This document shows, one piece after another, positions 47,712 through 58,200 of a DNA stretch of 64,000 nucleotides (positions are counted from its first letter, which is position 1; every line of letters starts with the position of its first letter). A program made the translations under genes and the position numbers. The stretch comes from Adiantum capillus-veneris (taxonomy: Eukaryota > Streptophyta > Polypodiopsida > Polypodiales > Pteridaceae): positions 98,443,587-98,507,586 of the forward strand of contig CM043966.1 of assembly GCA_014529385.2 (NCBI GenBank). The letters run 5' to 3'. A model generated the notes under the pieces. It ran no database searches. It had not been told where the DNA came from and saw only the letters and a program-made list of their open reading frames with translations.

Positions 47712-48173
47712 AGATCCTGTTGCACTCAGTAGTCCGAAGTTAGCGTTTTTTCCATATCAGCTGAGAAACTGAGTTTTATCTATCCAAATGACTTGAAATT
47801 TGAAAATAAAGCTTAACAGGAACTTGTGAAACTGTGCATGTGCTCACAGTGCAATTCTAGCCAAAAATTTTCATTAAGACATCCTACGTGTAGGATGTCT
47901 TTTTCATCAGATTTGGGTGATACTTGACATGCAGGCGGTCCTTGGCCTGTACAACATGGCTATGTGCTTGGATTTGGATTTGGGCATCAAAAAGTGGATT
48001 TTTGGGCTGATTTAGGCTTTAGGTCACAAATTGGGTAGAAAGTCCACAATAGGTAGCAAGTGATGTCCAAATGGGTTGAAAATTGATATATGGGCTCATT
48101 GCACCATGGTATTGGCTCCCATGATGTCACTCTTTGCAAAGGAGGTCAAAAATATGCTGGAGACATCCAACGA
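47712..48173. repeat. 285-bp tandem repeat, left part (interrupted by element B)
   Basis: A palindromic word with arms GACATCCTAC and GTAGGATGTC around GT occurs at 47878-47899. Its first half occurs again from 48162, where element B interrupts it. The second half follows the other edge of B at about 57601. Further copies lie at 57876-57897 and 58161-58182. Spacing is about 284-288 bp once B is removed. The text between palindromes is similar in kind (GGCATGTGGAACATGGC versus GCCTGTACAACATGGC; TGGTCCAAATGGGATGAAA). Confidence 0.75.
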
Positions 48174-48852
48174 TATCGTGCCGTGGCACGTGCATGGTAG
48201 GAACGGAAGCTAAGCCCTACAATATTATGGATTTTATGTGTATACCTTAAGTATGCATAAGTATATGCATTTTCTATGTAGCATGCCAAAAGCTAGTCGA
48301 AGTCTGATGTGTCACTCTTGCTGGAATGGGCATCGATCCCGGGCTTCTTTGTGAACGTCTTCTTGGAGCCATGATGAAATGAGCCTATAAAACTTACCTC
48401 CTATCTACTAGGCATCCTAGGTGGCATATGACATGTATAGCATGGCCAAAAGTGGCCTTAGTCATAGTATACCCCATGAGGTGTCATTCTACACATAGTA
48501 GGTGCACTTTGGAGTGATTATGGACCTAGAAGAATCCCTTAGAAAAGGGGTTACGAGTTTGTTTGATGTCATCCATGATGTATGCTAAGCTCTCTCTCAA
48601 TTTTTTATAAAGCTACTCTTGGAGGCTTATGGCGGCAAGGAGAAGATATTTGGAGAAAGATCTAGAAGAACCTTTAGAAAGATCTAGAAGAACCTCTAGA
48701 TAGATCTAGAAGAACCTCTAGAAATTTCTTGAAGAGAAAGATCTAGAAACTTTGAAGATAATTTCAAGATATTTTTGAATAGGGAGACACTTGTCGCAAA
48801 AAATCCCTTGGATATTTCTAAGCAAATATCTTCTTCAAGAGGTAATTTCACC

Positions 48853-48860
48853 TATAAAAA
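48853..48860 (+). promoter_or_regulatory. TATA box in the B 5' LTR
   Basis: TATAAAAA in a CACC-TATAAAAAGAGCC context, placed about 240 bp before the AATAAA signal. This fits a U3/R promoter. It is exactly conserved in the 3' LTR (56528-56535). Confidence 0.65.
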
Positions 48861-49292
48861 GAGCCTTTTGCTCCTCACTTGATCATCAAGAAAACCATCA
48901 AGCAACCAAGCGCTCAAGCAATCCCCATAATCAATCCACTCTATCAAGCCATCACCCAAACTCCTAGCCATCTCCGTGAGGAAAACTTTCTCTCAATTTC
49001 AGCCCAACACATCTTGAGCTTGCTACTTCATGCCTCAAGCCTTCTATCTTCTCACTTGTAATACTCATACACTCTATGTAACCTTCTTCCTTCAATAAAG
49101 ACGCATTGTTGGTGGCTTGCAAACGGTGTTGGGGACTACTACGCATCATCTACTTCATCAAGTTGGTTACAATATCATAAGTCTTAAGGTGTGCTTCACT
49201 TCTTTGTATAAAGCTTGTGTGGGTCTTTGTGTGTTGATTGTCTCTCTTATCTCCTTCCTCCATTGTTTGGACTACTTTCTGAGCTTTCTTAG

Positions 49293-49511
49293 ATGAGTAA
49301 CCCCGATGGTATAACTTTTCAACCCTTTCATTTTGTGCAACATATTAGAATTAACGTTTGTATTAGCCGTAAAATCCACTTCCAACAGAGAATTGTGTTT
49401 CTTTTTGGGCCGGAAAGACTGCAAGAGATTCTTCTTTCTCCACTTCCTCTTATTTTGCCACTATTAGACTACTCTAATTCTTTCGATGTGCACATATTTA
49501 TTCTCCTCTAG
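49293..49511 (+). CDS. Small LTR ORF 1 (72 residues), unknown function
   Basis: Starts at ATG 49293 (MSNPDGITFQPFHFVQ) and ends at a TAG. The last 43 residues align without gaps to those of the next ORF (49540-49752), with about 22 identities, sharing FQ, LFG, RL, ILPL, Y, S, DV and IF at matching places. It is also open in the 3' LTR (56968-57186). It lies after the LTR polyadenylation signal and before the primer-binding site, so it would be in the 5' leader of the element RNA. The protein is hydrophobic at its C-terminus. No known domain is recognised. Confidence 0.5.
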   Translation: MSNPDGITFQPFHFVQHIRINVCISRKIHFQQRIVFLFGPERLQEILLSPLPLILPLLDYSNSFDVHIFILL

Positions 49512-49539
49512 GGGTTGAGTCTTGCTTCTTAATATTACT

Positions 49540-49752
49540 ATGAACCAAGAAGACTTGTATACACGGCTCATTCCTATCGCTAGGCAAAATATCTACATCT
49601 TTGTAAGCACTAAGTTACAGTTTCAAAGAACCATTCGCAGTTTATTTGGAGCACAGCGACTTGCTATTATAAATGCATCAGTGAACCCTTTCATCCTACC
49701 TTTGATTAGATACGATCAAAGCCTTGATGTTTTTATCTTTGTCTTGTTTTGA
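49540..49752 (+). CDS. Small LTR ORF 2 (70 residues), homologous to ORF 1
   Basis: Starts at ATG 49540 (MNQEDLYTRLIPIARQNIY), 28 bp after ORF 1, and ends at a TGA. The C-terminal part FQRTIRSLFGAQRL...ILPL...YDQSLDVFIFVLF matches ORF 1 over 43 residues without gaps. The DNA of the two ORFs is much less alike than the proteins, pointing to an old duplication kept at protein level. It is also open in the 3' LTR (57215-57427) with an R to W and an I to T change. The function is unknown. A leader-encoded accessory peptide or a relic of a captured gene are both possible. Confidence 0.5.
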   Translation: MNQEDLYTRLIPIARQNIYIFVSTKLQFQRTIRSLFGAQRLAIINASVNPFILPLIRYDQSLDVFIFVLF

Positions 49753-49992
49753 GGGTTTCAAGTGTGCGTATGTGTGTGTCTGCGTGTAAGATCCCAATGG
49801 CTACACACAATGTATTTGCTACAAAGACTAAGCTCGCTTAAGTGAAAAGCTTCACAGTCTCCCCACGAACCCTCACAGCTAGAGGCCCGGCGCCTTCTTG
49901 GCAAGACCGCCAACTCTTTGACACACTTTTTGGTGAACCCGACGCGAAGTTTGTCAGGGTGAGTTAGTGGGGATCTGTAAGCTACTTCAACC

Positions 49993-51753
49993 ATGGGTGA
50001 TCATCATCCGCAGCATCAAGGTATGCCTTTTGATCCTGCTACGATGCAAATGTTTCAAGCATTTGCCTTGTTTATGCAACAACAACATGCTACAGAAAGA
50101 AGAGAAGTGTCAGCAACCAAAGCTATTCAAGCAGTGGTGCACAAAATGTATCAATTCAATGGGAAAGATGTGACAAAGTATCTTCGTGGCTATGTAAAGG
50201 AGATGGAGTTGCATCGTGTGCCAGAAGATGAGATGCTCCAAATCTTTGATCTTGTTGTGACTCCTGCGATTAGAGAGCATGTAAGAGGAATCAGGAATGA
50301 GCATGGAAGAAATTGGGAGGAGTTCAAGCTAGCGATGAAGGAGGAGTATTTCATGGAGGACTCTGAGAGAGTAACAAAGAGAACTTTCCTGGAGTGGGTA
50401 GCCAAGCCGAAGGAGGGGCTCTCTCCAACAGAGCTACTCAGGGAGTTTGAGCGATGATATGCTCAACTTACAAGGATAGAGAAGGCCACATTTGACTCAG
50501 AAAAAACAGAGCTCTTCTTACAGGCAACAGGAAAGGAGCTCCAGGAGAAATTGGAGCTACTTCTTGAGGACAAAGATGCTGAGCAGGGGCTGAAGAGAGA
50601 TTGGACTGAAGTTGAAGCTGCTGTTTCATTACTTGCCAAGCGCCAAAGGAGACGGGATAAGATGGTTGTTGGTAGTGCACCATCTACCTCCACAGCTTCT
50701 AAAAAGATGGTAAAGCCTTCTTCCTTTATACTTCCAAAAGTTGATGATGCTGTAATAGATGAGCTTATGAAAGGTATGAGGGATTTAAAAGTAAAACTCA
50801 CAAAGCTTGAAGAGAAGGGGCAACCATTGGCACCATCTTCAAGGCAAAAACAACAACCTAAAGAAGGTTTTGTTCATAGATGCATATGGTGTGACAGCAC
50901 AGAGCATGCTAGGAGAGAGTGTGACAGCTTCAGTGAAGCTTTGAGAAAAGATCTTGTCTTCTTCAAGGGTGGGAAGATTCACTTAAGGGAGACAGGTTTA
51001 CCCTTAAGAACTAACTTTGGGAAAGGAGGAATGCAGACTCTGGTAGAGGATATGGCCACTACCCATGCCATCTCTGCATCTGAGGCATCTACTTATACAG
51101 TCAAGATTGAACCATTGAGGAGTTTTGAAGAAAATGGTAAGTTGTGGCCTAGTGCTATGGAGCTAGCAAGGAAAGGAAAGCTTACAAGAGAAGTCCTACA
51201 TGAAGCAGGTGACTGTATTCGTCTAGAAACAGGATGGAATGATCTTGTGGACTCCTTGTCAGTGCATGCCTATATTGCAAAATGTCAAAACAATGAAGTT
51301 TTTGTGGAAGAAAAGCGCAGGCGAGAGAGTGGTGACGAAGGACCATCAAAAAGAATTACTAGGAGAAGCGATACAATACCTCCTCAAGTGCCTCCAACAC
51401 AAGAAGCACCCCCACCTGAAGTGACTATGGAAGAAAGTACAACTGGGAGGAAAAAGGAGTCATCAAAAGGTAAGCCTAAAACTCCAACTTATAAGTTACA
51501 ATCTGATATTGAGGCTGCTACAGACTTGAAGAAAGTTCTAGAAGAAAGAATTTTGAATAGCAAAATAGAGTTTACCTTGGGAGAAGTCCTTGGCATAGCC
51601 AAGCGTGAGTTTCACGAGGAGATCATTGATATCATCAAGAGAAAGAGGCAAACTCTTGTTGACACCACTCGCCTGCAATCTGAAGGAGAAAGCTTAAAGA
51701 CACAAGTAATACAGGTGGAAGACAGAGAGAATGATGAGGATGTCGTAGGGTGA
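49993..51753 (+). pseudogene. Element B gag
   Basis: Starts at ATG 49993 (MGDHHPQHQGMPFDPATMQMF), 70 bp after the LTR. It is one frame with a TGA at 50455-50457 (CGA to TGA, since the related A element has Arg-type context) and a TGA at 51751-51753. Central helices (YVKEMELHRVPEDEMLQIFD) fit a capsid-like region. A CX2CX4HX4C zinc knuckle (CIWCDSTEHARREC) lies near 50880-50925. A basic, low-complexity region follows near 51300-51480. The frame continues into the protease. Confidence 0.88.
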
Positions 51754-52356
51754 TACCATTCTTCTGGAAGAACAAAGCAAGTACAATTTTCAAATGGAGA
51801 TGAGGAGTACGAAGTCATTCCAAGAAGTCACTTTTCCAGGAATCATTGGGCAAGAGCTACGACAGAGACAATGGTCAAGGTGGGTGATCTTGAAGAGCCA
51901 TTTGTTGCCTTAATTGACCATGGTTCAGAAATAAACATAATGTCAAAGAGCTTATTCAACAAGTGCAAATTACCAATGGACACAGATCATGGATGGATGG
52001 TTAAGGTAGCAAATAATTCATCAGGTGAGTTATATGCAGCTTGTCCAAGTGTGAAAGTAACTATTGGAGATGTAAAGGAAGAGCAGAATTTCTTTGTACA
52101 GGACACATCTTCTTATGATCTCATCCTTGGACAACCCTACATTGTAGGGGTTAGAATGGAAACAAAGGTAATGGATGATGGTTCTGCTTATGCTAGGATA
52201 AGAAGTAAAGATGGAAAACGTGCACTTCAATTTTTCACTGTCTGTGTGAATCATGAAAGAAATCGTGACAGTCTCCGAGAGCGCCCATTGCCCAGGTTGA
52301 GTAAAGAGTTTTATGATCATCGAGAGAGAATGGGTTTTGGCCAGGTACCATTGTAG
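51754..52356 (+). pseudogene. Element B protease region
   Basis: Same frame as gag. The motif VALIDHGSEINIMS holds the retropepsin active site as DHGS, and LILGQPYI is the second hallmark. It ends at TAG 52354-52356. Pol lies in a different frame, so an active copy may have used frameshifting here, or a small indel may have occurred. The leader of the pol frame shows no ATG. Confidence 0.82.
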
Positions 52357-54842
52357 AGCGGGATTACGATGGTACACAAAGGGAAAGGTTCTCACATAAG
52401 GAGGATTTCTGTACAGGTTTTACAAGTCTAACAGAATATGGATATGTCTCTTTTCTAAAATGTGAGAACTTGAGCCGAGGTTCCCGCAAGCATATACATA
52501 GTCTACAAAAGGAGTGGAAAGAGCATGGTCTGCTAGGTAACAATGAAAACATAACAAGTATGTTTGAGGAGTTTTCTTTTGTGGACACATTACAGGATCT
52601 GCAGTCTATAGTAGATTATCCTTCACATGACCAAAATGAGATAGTGAAAGTGTGCTCACTTGAAATGTACAATGTGATTGAGGCATTTCAAAAGGAACAG
52701 GAGGATAGAAAGCAAAAACATGAAGTAAAGGTGGACACCAAGTACAAGACTGTGGCAAAGAAGGTAAAACCAGTGGCACTTCCTTCGCCAAAGGACTGCA
52801 AGGAAAAGTTAGAACAGGCTTCTTTGCAACCTAGCCTCAGAAATCCAAAAGGGATTGGACACAGGTTTACAAAGGATTCTCTAAAGCAATTGAAGATTGG
52901 GAATGAGGACTCCTTGACACAGGTTGAAAGGGAATTTTTTGAAGAGATGCTCTCTAAACATGGAAAAGCATTTTCATTTGAGCCACATGAGATAGGATGT
53001 GTAGATCCTACCATTGTTGCTCCTATGGTGATCTTTACCATCCCTCATGTACCTTGGAACTTACGGCCAATACCAGTTCCAAAGGCTCACTTACCAAAGT
53101 TAATTGAGCTGCTAAATGAGAAGATCAAGATGGGTATTTTGGAGCCTTCATGTGCTCCATACTCAAACAGGTGGTTCACAGTACCAAAGAAGAATGGAGC
53201 TTTGCGCTTCATCCAAGATATGCAGCCGGTCAACAAATTCACAATCAGGAATATGGGTACAGGTCCAATCGTGGATGAGTTTGCAGAAGCATTTGCAGGA
53301 AGGGCAATATATTCTATGGGAGATTTGTACTCAGGGTATGATCAATTCCAACTAGCAATGGAAAGCAGGGATCTGACTACCATGAGGACACCTTTGGGTT
53401 TGGTGAGGATGTGTACCTTACCACAAGGAGCAACCAATTCGGTTGCACATATGATGAACGGTATGAATAAGGTTTTACGTGACTTTATTCCCCAAGTAAC
53501 TATGCCTTTTCTTGACGATGTTCCTATCAAAGGATGTGAAGAAAGTAATAAAGATGAAGCTTTGGATTCTAAGGGGTGCCACAAATTTGTGGCACAACAC
53601 ATAAATGATTGTGACAAGATCCTATCCAGACTGGAAGAGGTAAACCTTACCCTCTCAGGACAGAAGTCTGTGTTTGGAGTGAAAGAGGTGTTGATTGTTG
53701 GGCACATGTGTGGCCCCAATGGGAGACGACCTTGTCCAGCAAAAATTGATGCAATTCAAAAGATGAAGAAGGTATGCATATCTGTGAGTGAAGTTCGCAG
53801 ATTTCTTGGTGCATGTGTGTTTTATGTTATATGGATCCCACATTATGCACATGTAGCAGATCCTTTGTATCAGTTGTTAAGGAAAAACCGAAAGTTTCAT
53901 TGGGGAGACGCACAAGCAAGGACTATGAGAAAGCTAAAGGATTTACTACAACAAGCACCAACTTTAAGAAAGGTAAACTATGAGTGTGGAAAGCCAGTAA
54001 TAGTGACAGTAGATACAAGTCTGACATGAATTGGATGGGCAATAGGGCAGGATGATGGAGAGGGACATAGGTATGTGGTAAGGTTTGGAGCCAAGGTTCT
54101 AAGTACCCGACAAAGGAACTACCCACAGGTAAAACGGGAGTTGTGGGGCATGGTTACAGCACTGAAGAGTGAGAAGGAGTACTTGATTGGAGCATATGTG
54201 GTTGTGGAAACAGATTGTCTGCCACTCCTTGGAATGATTACAAGCTGCTCAACACCAGACATTTCCATGCTAAGATGGATTGCCTACATTAAGTCCTTGA
54301 ATCCTGAGTTCAAGCATATTGCAGGGAAAGACAACCCGGTAGCGGATATGCTGTCAAGGGCAAGGTATGAGGATGAGCAAGACATGGTAGATGATAGTGA
54401 AGATTTAGGCACAAAGTTCTACTCCATTAATCATGTTGAGCATAATGATGTTGGCACACCTAGTGCACTTGAGTTGTTTTTAGAATATGGGTATGAAGGA
54501 GATTGGTTGCTTATTGGTCGTTATTTAAGCACTTTAACAAAACAGGGTGATTGGTCTGAGCATGAGTTTAAGAGGATACGCAGAAAAGCATATGGGTATT
54601 TTCTGCAGGATGGTTACTTATGGAAGCATCCAAAACAGAAGGGTGCTATACCACAAAGGGTAGTATGTAACAAACAGAGTCAGGTAAAGCTCATGCAGGA
54701 ATTTCATGAGAACCTATGGGCTGGACACCGTGGTGTGTGGGCAACCTTTTCAAAGCTAAAGGAAAGGTATGTACAAGGATGTATCCCACTTTGTGGAATC
54801 ATGTGTAACATGTCAAATGTATTCAAATGTCCGACATCGTGA
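52357..54842 (+). pseudogene. Element B reverse transcriptase, RNase H and integrase zinc domain
   Basis: The frame is open from about 52470 to 54029 and 54075 to 54842, the two being in phase. RT shows WFTVPKKNGALRFIQDMQ, YSMGDLYSGYDQFQLA, TPLGLVRMCTLPQGATNS and TMPFLDDVPIKG, with FLDD at the catalytic site. RNase H shows VIVTVDTSLT, then a TGA where A has Gly codon context (54027-54029), and ETDCLPLLGMI. The integrase HHCC domain follows (HENLWAGHRGVWATFSKLKERY). A frame shift occurs near 54765. The family is Ty3/gypsy; the RT is unlike common plant clades. Confidence 0.9.
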
Positions 54843-55892
54843 TGGATTGCACCCTACATATCCACTAGCCATGCACTATAAATGGGTTGTGGATCTAGTC
54901 ACCATGCCTTTAGGACTCTGGCAGATGAGGTACTTGGTTCTTGCAATAGAAGACTTGACTAATCAGGTTGAAGGGCGAGCTTTAAGGAAAAAGACTACAG
55001 ACGCAGTATGTAAATTTCTCCTTGAGGATGTAATCAGCCGCTATGGTTGTGTAGGAAAGATAACTGCAGATAGAGGAGAGCTGGATGCCGAGGAAGCAAG
55101 GGAATTCTTTTCCAGGATAGGAATCAAGCTTTCCCTTACCACTGCTCACAATCCGGAAGGCAACGGAAAAAGTGAAAGAGGGCATCCGCCAATCATCAAA
55201 GCCTTGGCTAAAGCTTGTGAAGGGAGAATTAGTGAGTGGCCAAAAGTATTGCCATATGCTCTATGGGCTGATCGCACGACACACAGCCCAGTAATGGGCT
55301 ACATGCCTACAGAATTGATGTATGGTCAAAAGCCTGTAATGCCCATTGAAGAGACCATACCCACATGGAACATGCTACCTTGGCAAGATGGGCTTAGCAG
55401 AGAAGAGCTCCTTGCCTTGCGTATAAGATAGCTAGAAAGAAGGCCTGAAGACATTGAGGTTGCAAAAGAAAGATTGAAGAATGCTAGATTGAAAAGCAAG
55501 GACTACTTTGATAGACGACACACGCTACGAACGAAGGAAATTAAGCAAGGAGATTGGGTTTTGGTGTATGACAGTAGTCTTGATAATCAGCATTCTGTCA
55601 TGCGAAAGGTTTCAAAAAGATGGTTTGGACCATATATAGTCAAGTATGTACATGACAATGCCACTTACACCCTGGCTGAATTGGATGGAACAGAAATAAA
55701 GATACCCATTGCAGGAAAGAGAATCAAGGTATTGAAAAGAAGAGAGGATAGTCATCCAACTGATCAAGTAAGCGAGAATGAAGGTTTGGAATCACCAAGT
55801 GAAGATGAAGAAGAAGAAACTCCAAGAGAGTCGAACCTGCAAACATTGGTTGTGGCACATACCGGAGGATGTGCAGGTTTAGAGAGGGTGGA
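54769..55892 (+). pseudogene. Element B integrase core and C-terminus
   Basis: YKDVSHFVESCVTCQMYSN completes the zinc domain. The catalytic core has LAIEDLTNQVEGRAL, ITADRGELD and GNGKSERGH, so the DDE-type acidic residues are present. A TAG at 55429-55431 (CAG to TAG) precedes the C-terminal region with DWVLVYDSSLDNQ and RWFGPYIVKYVHDNATYTL (GPY/F-like module). The acidic tail runs into the 3' LTR. Confidence 0.88.
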
Positions 55893-57598
55893 TGTCGTGC
55901 GGTGGCACGTGCATGGTGGGAACGGAAGCTAAGCCCTACAATATTATGGATTTTATGTGTATACCTTAAGTATGCATAAGTATATGCATTTTCTATGTAG
56001 CATGCAAAAAGCTAGTCGAAGTCTGATGTGTCACTCTTGCTAGAATGGGCTTCGATCCCGGGCTTCTTTGTGAACGTCTTCTTGGAGCCATGATGAAATG
56101 AGCCTATAAAACTTACCTCCTATCTACTAGGCATCCTAGGTGGCATATGACATGTATAGCATGGCCAAAAGTGGCCTTAGTCATAGTATACCCCATGAGG
56201 TGTCATTCTACACATAGTAGGTGCACTTTGGAGTGATTATGGACCTAGAAGAATCCCTTAGAAAAGTGGTTACGAGTTTGTTTGATGTCATCCATGATGT
56301 ATGCTAAGCTCTCTCTCAATTTTTTATAAAGCTACTCTTGGAGGCTTATGGCGGCAAGGAGAAGATATTTGGAGAAAGATCTAGAAGAACCTCTAGAAAT
56401 TTCTTGAAGAGAAAGATCTAGAAACTTTGAAGATAATTTCAAGATATTTTTGAAGAGGGAGACACTTGTCGCAAAAAATCCCTTGGATATTTCTAAGCAA
56501 ATATCTTCTTCAAGAGGTAATTTCACCTATAAAAAGAGCCTTTTGCTCCTCACTTGATCATCAAGAAAACCATCAAGCAACCAAGCGCTCAAGCAATCCC
56601 CATAATCAAGCCACTCTATCAAGCCATCACCCAACCTCCTAGCCATCTCCGTGAGGAAAACTTTCTCTCAATTTCAGCCCAACACATCTTGAGCTTGCTA
56701 CTTCATGCCTCAAGCCTTCTATCTTCTCACTTGTAATACTCATACACTCTATGTAACCTTCTTCCTTCAATAAAGACGCATTGTGGGTGGCTTGCAAACG
56801 GTGTTGCGGACTACTACGCATCATCTACTTCATCAAGTTGGTTACAATATCACAAGTCTTAAGGTGTGCTTCACTTCTTTGGATAAAGCTTGTGTGGGTC
56901 TTTGTGTGTTGATTGTCTCTCTTATCTCCTTCCTCCATTGTTTGGACTACTTTCTGAGCTTTCTTAGATGAGTAACCCCGATGGTATAACTTTTCAACCC
57001 TTTCATTTTGTGCAACATATTAGAATTAACGTTTGTATTAGCCGTAAAATCCACTTCCAACAGAGAATTGTGTTTCTTTTTGGGCCGGAAAGACTGCAAG
57101 AGATTCTTCTTTCTCCACTTCCTCTTATTTTTCCACTACTAGACTACTCTAATTCTTTCGATGTGCACATATTTATTCTCCTCTAGGGGTTGAGTCTTGC
57201 TTCTTAATATTACTATGAACCAAGAAGACTTGTATACATGGCTCATTCCTATCGCTAGGCAAAATATCTACATCTTTGTAAGCACTAAGTTACAGTTTCA
57301 AAGAACCATTCGCAGTTTATTTGGAGCACAGCGACTTGCTATTATAAATGCATCAGTGAACCCTTTCATCCTACCTTTGACTAGATACGATCAAAGCCTT
57401 GATGTTTTTATCTTTGTCTTGTTTTGAGGGTTTCACATGTGCGTATGTGTGTGTCCGCGTGTAAGATCCCAATGGCTACACACAATGTATTTGCTACAAA
57501 GACTAAGCTCGCTTAAGTGAAAAGCTTCACAGTCTCCCCACAAACCCTCACAGCTAGAGGCCCGACGCCTTTCTGGCAAGACCGCCAACTCTTTGACA
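55893..57598 (+). repeat. 3' LTR of element B
   Basis: Direct repeat of 48174-49923. It starts TGTCGTGCGGTGGCAC directly after a purine tract and ends CTTTGACA. TATA box at 56528-56535, AATAAA at 56769-56774, and both small ORFs are open. Confidence 0.9.
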
Positions 57599-58200
57599 AC
57601 GCGTAGGATGTCTATTTCATCAAAATGGCTTGGGATTTGTTCAGTGGGTAGTCCTTGGCATGTGGAACATGGCCATGCTCTTGGATTTTGATTTGGTCAA
57701 GAATTGATGTTGGTAAGACCCTGGGTAGTGTTTTTGGGCTCAAAAAGTGTATCTTGAAGGTGTTGGAGGTCAAAAATGATTAGAATGGATTCAAACTTGG
57801 TACATGAGCTCTTGAAGATGATAAAAAAAGATCTAGAATGTAAAAATACCCCTTGTAGGCCAAAAATGTCAAGTAGACATCCTACGTGTAGGATGTCTAC
57901 TTCATCAATTTTTGCAAGTTTCCACACAGATTGGTTGGCTAGGTGCTCATGAATGTGTTGTGCAAGTTTCATGTAATTTGGACAAGTTTTGGTAGGTCTA
58001 TGGCCCATTATTGCCTCTATGCCCTAACTTTGCGTTTTTTCATGCATATGAGGTCAATGTTGGTCCAAATGGGATGAAACTTGGTGGCTAGCATGTAAAG
58101 GCTATTCAGAAAATGTGTGTGATGAAAAATGTTGGGTTCTGTGCCCAGAAATGCCCTTGAGACATCCTACGTGTAGGATGTCTCCTGATGATTTTTTCAT
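57599..58200. repeat. 285-bp tandem repeat, right part
   Basis: Continues the array from 47712-48173. It has the half palindrome at about 57601, and whole palindromes at 57876-57897 and 58161-58182. No coding region is seen. Confidence 0.75.

Larger units (their letters stand above)
48174..49923 (+). repeat. 5' LTR of element B
   Basis: Direct repeat of 55893-57598. It contains a good TATA box (TATAAAAA, 48853-48860), a polyadenylation signal (AATAAA, 49094-49099) and then about 800 bp of U5-like sequence with two small ORFs. It has about 43 bp of extra AGATCTAGAAGAACCTCTAG-type repeats near 48660-48720 compared with the 3' copy. Confidence 0.9.
48174..57598 (+). mobile_element. Ty3/gypsy retrotransposon B, nearly complete
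   Basis: The 5' LTR 48174-49923 and 3' LTR 55893-57598 are nearly identical (I count about 25 differences by eye plus a 43-bp indel). A primer-binding-like TGGTGAACCCGACGC lies at 49931. A purine tract (AGAGAGGGTGGA) precedes the 3' LTR. Gag-protease is one frame (49993-52356) with two internal stops. Pol is in another frame (about 52360-55830) with a few stops and one shift. Flanks AACGA and AACGC may be the target duplication. Element A is its older relative. Similar LTRs suggest a fairly recent insertion, yet nonsense changes inactivate it. Confidence 0.93.
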
